Shown here: one piece after another, positions 49,101 through 53,470 of the stretch
Layout of the letters: each line of letters opens with the position of its first letter
How positions within the stretch are numbered: the stretch's first letter is position 1
Assembly: GCF_000003815.2 (NCBI RefSeq)
Contig: NC_049996.1
Span: 9,104,324-9,168,323 of the forward strand
Source of the DNA: Branchiostoma floridae
Taxonomy: Eukaryota > Chordata > Leptocardii > Amphioxiformes > Branchiostomatidae
Direction of reading: 5' to 3'
Length of the DNA stretch: 64,000 bases
The notes under the pieces: generated by a model
The model's database searches: none
Told to the model about the DNA's origin: nothing
Seen by the model: only the letters and a program-made list of their open reading frames with translations
Program-made: the position numbers and the translations under genes

Positions 49101-51334
49101 TCTCTTAGAAAATTGGATTGTGCCTTTGTTGGCAATAAAAAGGGTGAGATTTTTAACCTTCATTTGACTGAGGTAGTCTTTTGTAATCAGATTTTCTTTG
49201 GTTACGTGGTTGAGTAGTAGGGATGAGGTTAAGATTGTGTTAGAACTGACTGCAAAAGAGATGCAAATTTGGTGATGAAAGGGATCTGTTTCTTATGCGT
49301 GTTTTTTTAATGCCCCCAGCGCTGAATGATGCTCTGCAGCGTAACGACAGCAGACAGCAACCGTCGCTTCTCAAGGCAGCAGCTAAACTCCTGACGCAGA
49401 ACAAGTCTCCGCGGTAAGTCTGCATCACTCATTGTTCGTTTTTATTTTATTTGAATGTATGAGCACCTGTAGCTTTGAATCGTCTTGTTTTATGCTTTGT
49501 TAGTTTGACACGTAGATCAAAATATAGCTTTTACTCAAGGCAGCAGCTAAACTCCTGACGCAGAACAAGTCTCCGTGGTAAGTCCACATCACTCATCATT
49601 CGCGCACGCTAACCGTTTTTTTTTATTTGGATGTATGAGTACCTGTAGCTTTGAATCGTTTTGTTTTATGGTTTGTTAGTGTGACACTTTAATCAAAATG
49701 TAGCTGTCGCTTGTGCAGTTAAACCTGCTCAAAAGGGAGCCTGCAAAAACAGAGGATCATTGTTCGCGCACACTAACTGTTTTTTAGGTGAACGTACGAG
49801 TACCTGTAGCTTTGAATCGTTTTGTTTTATGGTTTGTTAGTTTGACTTGTAGATCAAAATATAGCTGTTACTTGTACAGTTAAACCAGCTCAAAAGGGAG
49901 CCTGCAAAAACAGAGGATCATCGTTCGCGCACGCTAACCGTTTTTTATTTGAATGTATGAGTACCTGTAGCTTTGAATTGTTTTGTTTTATGGTCTGTTA
50001 GTTTGACACATAAATCAAAATGTAGCTGTTGCTTGTGCAGTGAAACCTGCTCAAAAAGGAGCCTGCAAAAAAGACCACTTAGAGGATTGATAAATCTGGT
50101 CTCTGTGGACAGTATAGACAAGATTCCCAATGCTTTGGCCAATACAAAAAATTATCTTAATATTAAGGACCACAAAAAGTGGTTGCGTTGATCAGGATGT
50201 CCTTATGTCGAGGAGATCACTCGCACGGGTGGATTTCCTATTTCTTTGCTTTTAATGTCTCAGATGTATTCTTTTTTGGTAATATACTATGTTGAATAGT
50301 GCATATTTAGTGCTTTTTATGGTAGTTACTTCCCAGATGGATTTTCCTCATTTTGCTCTGCAAAGATTTATAATATTATGGCCGTAAAATTTAGAGCAAC
50401 AAGTCATCAAATTTAGGGCATCAAGTCATAAAGATACCTTAAAAGATCGTAAAATGCGTTTCCCGAGAATTGCAACTGATTCTTATAAGATTTTCACATA
50501 ATAATAGCTGAGAAATGAGGCCACCGTCCATTTTCAAAAGAAATAGTACCTACTTCTCTTCGACCTAGATTTGTGGTGTTGTAATTGGTTACTTTGATCT
50601 TGTTTTCTGTCTGTGATGTCAGCCCACGATCAATCTGGCCCTCATTTCTTGAATTTACGGCCAACCACCTGTCTTTTAGGCAGGTGCGGCAGGGACTTTT
50701 CTTCATTAGGGAGAGTAATTTGCTATTCATCTATCAGTCTTGTTGCAACTGGGTACTTGGACATTTCAGAGTACATGTAGGTCGATGAAGGTTAGACATC
50801 CAGGTAATAAGGTACGCCTAAAAGCAGTTACTCAAGCAACTGGATATGATTTTGGAAACGGTCGACGTTTCAGATAACATCCGTTGTCTTTCGTCAGTGA
50901 CACTGGATCTCTTTTGCATATCAATTCATAGCTAGGATATAAAAACTGCTCTCCTACAAGATCTCTCCAGTATCACTCAGACGAAAGAAAACGGATATCT
51001 GACCGATTCCAAATTCAAATGCAGTTGCTTGAGTAACTGCTTTTTGGCGCATTATAAAGTAGATTATTTGAATGATGCTATCAACTGCAAGAGCAATGGC
51101 ACAAAGGGTCTGTATGACTTAGACACAAATTGATGTAATTTTTTTTAGATTCTGTCATTCATCATGTAAGCTTTGCACTGATATTATTTTTGGTTGACTT
51201 CCTCCCTCAGAGAGCCGAGCATAGGAGGAGAAGAGAGTGAGAGTGTGCATTCCACAGAGGAGGGGAGTGTCCACAGTATGGAGCAGCAGGAAACTGGTTC
51301 TGTGACTTCAGCAACTACCATAGACAGCGACAAG
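30982..51334 (+). CDS. TRIO: Trio/kalirin-family Rho guanine nucleotide exchange factor, internal part (22 exons; spectrin repeats, DH1, PH1)
   Basis: Joining 22 GT-AG exons gives 3,165 nt, 1,055 codons, open throughout, starting and ending in phase 0. It matches my memory of vertebrate Trio/kalirin exon by exon: end of one spectrin repeat (residues 1-64), five spectrin repeats (65-181, 182-296, 297-400, 401-527, 528-629), a charged linker (630-676), the first DH domain (677-860), the first PH domain (861-982) and a serine-rich linker (983-1055) ending in DSDK, where the vertebrate SH3 exon begins. The DH1-PH1 unit of this family loads GTP onto Rac/RhoG at the membrane in axon guidance and cell migration; the spectrin repeats are scaffolding rods. 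The Sec14 end and everything from SH3 on are not seen, so the gene is partial. Orthology to Trio versus kalirin cannot be split here: amphioxus should carry one pre-duplication gene. Confidence 0.95.
31983..32152 (+). CDS. TRIO: Trio exon e2 (residues 65-121, first half of a spectrin repeat)
   Basis: Acceptor CCATAG, donor AG/GTAAGA, enters in phase 0 and leaves after two bases of an Arg codon. The conserved helix-A start [12 protein letters not shown] aligns with Trio LWTWLEEL. It ends in GENLIEQLR, matching Trio GEDLIQQLR. Less conserved than e1 in the middle, as usual for spectrin rods. Confidence 0.93.
32509..32689 (+). CDS. TRIO: Trio exon e3 (residues 121-181, second half of the repeat)
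   Basis: Acceptor CTCTGCAG, donor GAG/GTACGT. One base completes the Arg codon from e2, then 60 codons to phase 0. Ends [12 protein letters not shown], matching Trio LQLRIFERDAID at the helix-C to helix-A junction between repeats. Confidence 0.94.
33190..33367 (+). CDS. TRIO: Trio exon e4 (residues 182-241, first half of a spectrin repeat)
   Basis: Acceptor TCACAAG, donor ACAG/GTGAGC, leaving phase 1. Reads [12 protein letters not shown] through [12 protein letters not shown], corresponding to Trio ISDLESWNDEL through GQDLLQYVNEVQASG. The last 87 nt are copied twice in the following intron with almost only synonymous differences. Retaining the intron in this frame reaches a TAG at 33,391. 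Confidence 0.93.
33406..33682 (+). repeat. Two partial copies of exon e4 and a 24-bp splice-site minisatellite inside intron 4
   Basis: Copy one (33,406-33,492) repeats the last 87 nt of e4 with six changes, five of them synonymous, and keeps the ACAG/GTGAGC donor. Then five head-to-tail 24-bp units (33,493-33,612) follow, each GTGAGCTTTATACAGG plus TGTCACAG, so each carries a donor-like and an acceptor-like site. Copy two (33,623-33,682) covers about 60 nt of e4, with third-position changes only in the aligned codons. The frame is open from 33,399 into e5 and beyond, reading repeated GELYTGVT. Confidence 0.9.
33760..33926 (+). CDS. TRIO: Trio exon e5 (residues 241-296, second half of the repeat)
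   Basis: Acceptor CCGTACAG, donor CAG/GTCAGT. Two bases complete Gly, then 55 codons to phase 0. Reads through [17 protein letters not shown] and [13 protein letters not shown], matching Trio [18 protein letters not shown] and CVQLRHLQAEVKQ. Its last 39 nt recur three times downstream. Confidence 0.95.
33888..34430 (+). repeat. Tandem copies of the e5 3' end: possible 39-nt mini-exon cassettes
   Basis: The final 39 nt of e5 (33,888-33,926) recur at 34,024-34,062 and 34,205-34,243, each preceded by TACAG or TTACAG and followed by GTCAGT or GTACGT. Each encodes 13 residues starting [11 protein letters not shown] in phase 0 at both ends; the first copy has one synonymous change and the second a Lys to Glu change. 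A fourth copy (34,384-34,430) is broken by an insertion and frame change. Inclusion would lengthen the helical linker between two spectrin repeats. Confidence 0.85.
34108..34600 (+). repeat. Trinucleotide (TAG/GTA)n tracts between the cassette copies
   Basis: Impure runs of AGT/TAG triplets at about 34,108-34,185, 34,283-34,360 and 34,495-34,590 occupy the same relative place in each tandem unit, so they were probably duplicated with the exon tail and then expanded. The triplet TAG is an acceptor-like AG in every unit, and gives stops in one frame. Confidence 0.85.
35192..35334 (+). repeat. 78-bp tandem duplication abutting the e6 acceptor
   Basis: GCTACAAGAAATGA...GTTGATGACCTTGA occurs at 35,192 and again at 35,270. 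The second copy runs into the functional acceptor TTGCGTAG. The first has TTTTGCAG at the matching place, so a decoy acceptor lies 78 nt upstream. Confidence 0.75.
35335..35454 (+). CDS. TRIO: Trio exon e6 (residues 297-336, start of a spectrin repeat)
   Basis: Acceptor GCGTAG, donor GAA/GTAAGC, 40 codons, phase 0-0. Begins [12 protein letters not shown] and ends [11 protein letters not shown], almost identical to Trio [12 protein letters not shown] ... REHEQFQHAIE. Confidence 0.96.
35503..36212. mobile_element. Non-autonomous inverted-repeat DNA element in intron 6
   Basis: Perfect terminal inverted repeats: AGAGTCCATTCCAAGACACC at the left and its complement GGTGTCTTGGAATGGACTCT at the right, extended by CATG to about 23 bp, spanning 710 bp. 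TA lies at both ends, so the target site is either TA (Tc1/mariner-like insertion) or part of the repeat. The interior is AT-rich with reiterated ACAAAAAATGGTA-type motifs and no transposase-like reading frame. Confidence 0.8.
36679..36870 (+). CDS. TRIO: Trio exon e7 (residues 337-400, second half of the repeat)
   Basis: Acceptor CTTTACAG, donor CAG/GTCGGT, 64 codons, phase 0-0. Contains [24 protein letters not shown] and FYKTAEQ, matching Trio VQQKAEA, EKVASHWQQLMLKMEDR and FYKTSEQ. Confidence 0.96.
36841..37098 (+). repeat. 114-bp tandem repeat carrying the e7 3' end and donor
   Basis: The last 30 nt of e7 ([10 protein letters not shown]) and following intron recur with an exact 114-nt period: 36,841, 36,955 and 37,069. 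All three keep CAG/GTCGGT or CAG/GTCAGT. The copies differ by a single synonymous base in the 30-nt exonic part. No well-placed in-phase acceptor is seen in front of the extra copies, so they look like decoy donors. Confidence 0.9.
37580..37729 (+). CDS. TRIO: Trio exon e8 (residues 401-450, start of a spectrin repeat)
   Basis: Acceptor TCTCTGCAG, donor AAG/GTAACA, 50 codons, phase 0-0. Reads [20 protein letters not shown] and ends [11 protein letters not shown], the same as vertebrate Trio except for a divergent middle ([12 protein letters not shown]). Confidence 0.97.
38225..38339 (+). CDS. TRIO: Trio exon e9 (residues 451-489)
   Basis: Acceptor CTTGCAG, donor AAAA/GTGAGT, leaving phase 1. 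Starts [19 protein letters not shown], matching Trio [19 protein letters not shown]. The rest is a Pro/Arg-rich stretch ending TRVK, a known variable insertion in this family. Confidence 0.93.
38971..39086 (+). CDS. TRIO: Trio exon e10 (residues 489-527)
   Basis: Acceptor GATTCCAG, donor CAG/GTAAGC. Two bases complete Ser, then 38 codons to phase 0. Ends [19 protein letters not shown], essentially invariant in Trio and kalirin. Confidence 0.97.
39636..39758 (+). CDS. TRIO: Trio exon e11 (residues 528-568, start of the last spectrin repeat)
   Basis: Acceptor TACTTCAG, donor AAG/GTTGGT (a weak donor), 41 codons, phase 0-0. Reads [16 protein letters not shown] and ends [13 protein letters not shown], matching Trio [16 protein letters not shown] and LLKEHEEFQITAK. 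Confidence 0.96.
40124..40306 (+). CDS. TRIO: Trio exon e12 (residues 569-629, end of the last spectrin repeat)
   Basis: Acceptor CTTCCAG, donor GAG/GTACAG, 61 codons, phase 0-0. Contains [19 protein letters not shown] and LEQALG, matching Trio [19 protein letters not shown] and LEKALG. The rod ends here, just before the linker to the DH domain. Confidence 0.96.
40831..40973 (+). CDS. TRIO: Trio exon e13 (residues 630-677, spectrin-DH linker)
   Basis: Acceptor TTTCTGCAG, donor AAAAGA/GTAAGT, leaving phase 2. Low-complexity Gly/Ser/Lys start, then [20 protein letters not shown] and RRKE, matching the Trio linker [19 protein letters not shown]. The basic patch directly precedes the DH helix. 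Confidence 0.95.
41311..41487 (+). CDS. TRIO: Trio exon e14 (residues 677-736, DH1 conserved region 1)
   Basis: Acceptor TTTTCCCCAG, donor AACAA/GTAAGC, enters phase 2 and leaves phase 2. [19 protein letters not shown] is DH conserved region 1; its TE glutamate contacts the Rho GTPase switch in known DH structures. [14 protein letters not shown] is the following conserved helix. This opens the Rac/RhoG exchange domain. Confidence 0.97.
42018..42177 (+). CDS. TRIO: Trio exon e15 (residues 736-789, DH1 conserved region 2)
   Basis: Acceptor CTTCTAG, donor GAG/GTATGT. One base completes Asn, then 53 codons to phase 0. [20 protein letters not shown] and [20 protein letters not shown] are close to vertebrate Trio. 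Confidence 0.97.
42511..42645 (+). CDS. TRIO: Trio exon e16 (residues 790-834, DH1 conserved region 3)
   Basis: Acceptor TTTGTTCCAG preceded by a (GTTT)n tract (about 42,479-42,506), donor AAG/GTGAAC, 45 codons, phase 0-0. Holds the signature [20 protein letters not shown], the main GTPase-binding helix of DH domains, with the conserved Lys, Arg and Gln in place. Confidence 0.98.
42833..43186. mobile_element. 336-bp inverted-repeat element (TAGCCTG ends) with 9-bp target duplication, intron 16
   Basis: Element 42,842-43,177 begins TAGCCTGGAATCCAGCCGT and ends ACGGCTGGATTCCAGGCTA. Further inverted similarity runs inward (for example GTCTGGCATTCGTTAGCATT against AATGCTAACGAATGCCAGAC). It is flanked on both sides by CATATGGAG (42,833-42,841 and 43,178-43,186). 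A 9-bp duplication fits MULE-like transposons; the superfamily is an inference because no transposase is present. The long minus-strand reading frame across it is accidental. Confidence 0.92.
43322..43399 (+). CDS. TRIO: Trio exon e17 (residues 835-860, end of DH1)
   Basis: Acceptor TTGACAG, donor GAG/GTAGGG, 26 codons, phase 0-0. Reads [20 protein letters not shown] then MLEGFE. The Asn-Asp pair, whose mutation inactivates Trio DH1 in the literature as I recall it, is intact, so exchange activity is expected. Confidence 0.97.
43690..43716 (+). repeat. (ATAAC)n microsatellite before the e18 acceptor
   Basis: About five units of ATAAC immediately precede the pyrimidine tract TGTTTTTGCCTCTCCTTCCAG of e18. 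Confidence 0.9.
43737..43919 (+). CDS. TRIO: Trio exon e18 (residues 861-921, PH1 strands 1-4)
   Basis: Acceptor CCTTCCAG, donor ATG/GTAAGT, 61 codons, phase 0-0. [20 protein letters not shown] and [20 protein letters not shown] match Trio PH1. The PH domain packs on DH1 and binds lipid or cytoskeletal partners. Confidence 0.97.
44465..44566 (+). CDS. TRIO: Trio exon e19 (residues 922-955, PH1 middle)
   Basis: Acceptor CCCTTCAG, donor AAG/GTAGGC, 34 codons, phase 0-0. [20 protein letters not shown] and [10 protein letters not shown] match Trio nearly residue for residue. Confidence 0.97.
44604..44831. mobile_element. Inverted-repeat element, copy 1 of a family, intron 19
   Basis: Left arm CACACCAATTTAATTTG then TGGTTCACAGATTT; right arm AAATCTGTGAACCA, CAAATTGAATTGG. 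The inner sequence GACCATGTCCACTCCAT and ACACCTGGTCC recurs in reverse complement at 46.3 kb. No coding capacity. Confidence 0.82.
46089..46200 (+). repeat. Short GTCATGAAA-motif repeat
   Basis: Irregular repetition of GTCATGAAA / TGTCATGAAAT / TTTTCATGAC over about 110 bp, partly self-complementary. Resembles an interspersed inverted-repeat fragment; family not identified. Confidence 0.5.
46271..46472. mobile_element. Inverted-repeat element, copy 2 in opposite orientation, intron 19
   Basis: Begins GGCCACACCAATTTAATTTG and ends AAATTGGTGTGGCC. The interior GGACCAGGTGTA and ATGGAGTGGACATGGTC is the reverse complement of the 44.6-kb copy. The two copies thus form an inverted pair about 1.4 kb apart in the same intron. 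Confidence 0.82.
46758..46857. other. Assembly gap (100 N) in intron 19
   Basis: Exactly 100 N. Intron 19's true length is therefore unknown. The PH1 exons on either side still join in phase with no missing residues relative to Trio. Confidence 1.
47270..47351 (+). CDS. TRIO: Trio exon e20 (residues 956-983, PH1 C-terminal helix)
   Basis: Acceptor GTTTTTCAG, donor GCAG/GTAGGG, leaving phase 1. [20 protein letters not shown] then RQMHITA matches Trio ASSIENKQDWIKHIREVIQE RTIHLKGA. The tryptophan typical of the PH C-terminal helix is present. Confidence 0.96.
47315..47800 (+). repeat. Tandem copies of the e20 3' end in intron 20
   Basis: GAAACTGTGCAGGAACGTC starts at 47,315 (in the exon), 47,448, 47,606 and 47,763, periods 133-158 nt. 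The first copy repeats the last 37 nt of e20 exactly and keeps GCAG/GTTGGG. The second shortens to CGTCAG/GTAACT, a different donor. The third ends in CTTAAG without a donor. Each is preceded by AAGAAAAGCATTT. Confidence 0.9.
47826..47905 (+). repeat. Short repeat fragment GGGGTGGGAATCGGTAC ... CCTGAACCTGGACCTG
   Basis: The motif opening with GGTGGGAATCGGTAC, followed by reiterated AGGTACAGTCCAGGTT / CCAGACCTGAACCTGGACC, looks like the end of an interspersed DNA element. I see no partner end. Confidence 0.35.
48236..48262 (+). repeat. (ATG)n microsatellite
   Basis: About eight ATG/GAT triplets following CCTCATAATGAGG. A simple repeat with no other signal. Confidence 0.9.
48495..48824. mobile_element. 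Inverted-repeat element CAGGGCTCGAAAT...ATTTCGAGCCCTG with 5-bp target duplication, intron 20
   Basis: Element 48,500-48,819 opens CAGGGCTCGAAATACT and closes GGTATTTCGAGCCCTG. CAAAT flanks both sides (48,495-48,499 and 48,820-48,824). The interior repeats ACCTGCACCAG in both orientations. Non-autonomous; superfamily not determined. Confidence 0.9.
49320..49413 (+). CDS. TRIO: Trio exon e21 (residues 983-1014, post-PH1 linker)
   Basis: Acceptor TGCCCCCAG, donor CCGCG/GTAAGT, enters phase 1 and leaves phase 2. [20 protein letters not shown] then [12 protein letters not shown]. Position, phase and the ALK/ALN start match Trio after PH1; the rest is not conserved, as expected of the linker. Confidence 0.88.
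49369..50080 (+). repeat. Tandem repeat started by the e21 3' end, intron 21
   Basis: The end of e21 with its donor (CTCAAGGCAGCAGCTAAACT ... CTCCGCG/GTAAGT) recurs at 49,534-49,577 with one substitution and an intact GTAAGT. Intronic parts (TACCTGTAGCTTTGAATCG, TTTGTTTTATGGTTTGTTAG, GCTCAAAAGGGAGCCTGC) then repeat about every 165 nt at roughly 49.46, 49.64, 49.80 and 49.96 kb without further exon copies. Confidence 0.88.
50813..51051. mobile_element. Foldback element with about 85-bp inverted arms and a hammerhead-like core, intron 21
   Basis: Left arm AAAAGCAGTTACTCAAGCAA and onwards is matched imperfectly by the reverse complement of the right arm TTGCTTGAGTAACTGCTTTT. Similarity continues through CTTTCGTC for about 85 bp each side of a 60-bp centre. 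On the minus strand the left arm reads CTGACGA, a 7-bp stem with one mismatch, then GAAAC, the spacing of a hammerhead ribozyme core. The right arm has lost these bases. Confidence 0.75.
51211..51334 (+). CDS. TRIO: Trio exon e22 (residues 1014-1055, serine-rich linker before SH3)
   Basis: Acceptor CTCCCTCAG, donor AAG/GTAAGA. One base completes Arg, then 41 codons to phase 0. Acidic/Ser-rich, ending [11 protein letters not shown], matching the vertebrate TLDSDK just before the first SH3. No SH3-like exon is seen in the remaining 12.7 kb. Confidence 0.93.
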
Positions 51335-51386
51335 GTAAGAAGTTCTTTTTTTCTTTGTTTCAGCTCTTTTCCTCAGCTGACTGATT

Positions 51387-51737
51387 CAAGCCAGGGTTGG
51401 ACAAGTCCACTAGCCCTGTTGTCCAGTGCTAGTGTCGTAGTGAAAGTGCTGATTGGGCAAGTGCATGACCTACCCTACTGGCCCGATCGAGCAAGTAAGA
51501 TTCTCCATTGAAATTTTGATATTCTTGTCACTTTTTCCAGTTATGACATGAAGAAGTGGTGAACATAGAAAAATTGGGGCAATAATAAGAATTCCATTTC
51601 TGGAAGTGGAAATGCATACATTAATATAAAAGTGACATTTGAATTTTGAGAAAGTACAAAATTGGTTCGGGCAAGTTAATCTTTTATTTGCTAGATAGGA
51701 CAAGTGAATTTTAGAAAACTTGTCCAACCCTGCAAGC
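51387..51737. mobile_element. Inverted-repeat element CAGGGTTGGACAAGT...ACTTGTCCAACCCTG with 5-bp target duplication
   Basis: Element 51,392-51,732 (341 bp) has 15-bp perfect inverted ends and is flanked by CAAGC on both sides (51,387-51,391 and 51,733-51,737). The inner arms also match partly. It shares CAGGG ends and 5-bp duplication with the 48.5-kb element, so the two probably belong to one superfamily. Confidence 0.9.
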
Positions 51738-52589
51738 TCTCTTTAAGTAACAGATATGCAGGACCTGTGTAGCTGAAAAATAAGAAAGTCGTTTGTACTG
51801 TATCCACCCTTTTTGCAAGTCTCTCATGTTTTGATGAAAATTCAGTATGACAATCAAGAGCTTTACTTGTACAGGAATAGTTCATTTCGTCAAAGTATGT
51901 TACAAGGTAATCTATATTCTGCACCGACTTGTAATTCGTCACGCCAAAAATGTTGAAGGAGTTGTGAAGGCTGGACCCTACGGCGCCGCGATGTCTGTAG
52001 GACGTAGCAATGCCACGGTGACGTGCCCATTCAATGTAATACCTAACAGTAGAAATAAGGCTTTGAATCCATCAACTTACTCCACTACCGTAGCGAGGTT
52101 TTTATATTCTGTCCTCATTTTTGCCTGTGTCACGTCTCACGACAAGATTGATGTTGCATTTTATTCTGCGCTTCGAGTATTAGATTCTTTCTACTGTCGT
52201 GCATTTAAGAGAGTTGAAACATCGTTTGCGTGTTCGTTTTAATTGGCTAGTTTCCTGGAATAGTTTCATTGGTGTCAGGTTCGCAATGCAGTTATGATGT
52301 AGAAGAAAGTGCAGGAGTGAAGTATTCTACTTTCTACTCCCTTGACTGTTATATAACGTTGCAGGACACTAATTTTGTCCACTACAGCTGTCTGTGTCTG
52401 TGAGCCTGTTATTGATAGCGCAATTATTTCAAGACCAAAATACCAAATTTATGTATGATACAAACTTCATGCTTGTGAGGTGAAGATACCATCCATGGGG
52501 GGTGCAGAATTTGTGCCATTAAAATGAATGTGCATATGAATAAGATAAGCTGATCGTTTTGCATGTACATGTACATGTAATATTGTAAC
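51738..52589. other. Part of the last intron, no gene recognised
   Basis: An open 131-codon frame (51,847-52,242) with a CpG-rich middle (GGCGCCGCG at about 51,980) has no family resemblance I know. No RNA gene or repeat found. Confidence 0.5.
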
Positions 52590-53470
52590 ATCCATTGGCA
52601 TAATACCGGTCGGTTTACTGCAATTTCTCAAGCAATGCTAATTTGGCAAATGATCAACGCATCATTTTCTCCAGTTACATGTTGCTGTTACAGCTTACCT
52701 TTGCCACTTCTTTTGTGTAAATTATTTTGTCTCTCTGGTCCTGCTAAAAACATAATATCGTGATTGGAACACACCGCGGAATTGCACGGAGAACGGGCGC
52801 GTGGTTGGAAGGGGGTGCACTATACCGGTCGAAAGAAACACGGCACAATTAACTGCCGCTATGTACCTTTATACATCCTCTGTTGTTCCTTTCTTTCCTG
52901 TTAGTAGTTGCACAAAACAAAAATCTGCATGAGCATACAAAAAGTCATGAGAAAATGGGCGTACTGACAAGAATTTTCTTTTAATTTTGGTCCGTCACAA
53001 CCGCTATGACGTAAAACTTTACTGCTGGCCGTAGCATTAAAAATGGCGGGAAAATGGCGGCGTACGTTCAATTTGACCCATTCAGCCGTAGATCCGGGCG
53101 ATAATGCAACGGTTCCTCACACTTTTACACGAGTTGTAGGTCACCAAAAGAAATTCAAGATTGCTGTTGAATCATGCTCGTCTTGTGCCGTGAGCACATG
53201 TGATTATTATCTACAAATCTGGCGATGAACGTGACAGTGTGTTTGTCCCACGACGAGCTCGCCTGCCCCGAAAATGACCTGAAAACTTTTGGCCTTGTTG
53301 TCTTCGAATGCATTGTTATCGATGCTTTGTAAATTATGTATTGGACACCTAGATGTCTGAAGTGTGCATACCTCAGAAATAACTATTGTTGCATGTGTAG
53401 ATCTCTTTAAGTTCCACTATTTTTAATCGACCGGTATAAGGCTTATGACCGGTATTATGCCAATGCATGT
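52590..53470. mobile_element. Candidate 0.88-kb inverted-repeat element with CpG-rich core
   Basis: CATTGGCATAATACCGGTC (52,593) is matched by GACCGGTATTATGCCAATG near 53,447-53,465. A second inner pair, CTATACCGGTCGA (52,820) and TCGACCGGTATAAGG (53,429), is nested inside. The interior is richer in CpG than its surroundings and contains a 61-codon frame (53,043-53,228) that resembles nothing I know. No clear target-site duplication. Confidence 0.55.
53039..53066 (+). promoter_or_regulatory. Two adjacent YY1-type motifs
   Basis: AAAATGGCGGG followed at once by AAAATGGCGGC. The second is a full match to the YY1 consensus, which in animals often sits at transcription starts with ATG inside the motif. 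It lies in the CpG-rich core of the candidate element, so it may be an element promoter or an internal promoter of the gene. Sequence match only. Confidence 0.4.
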
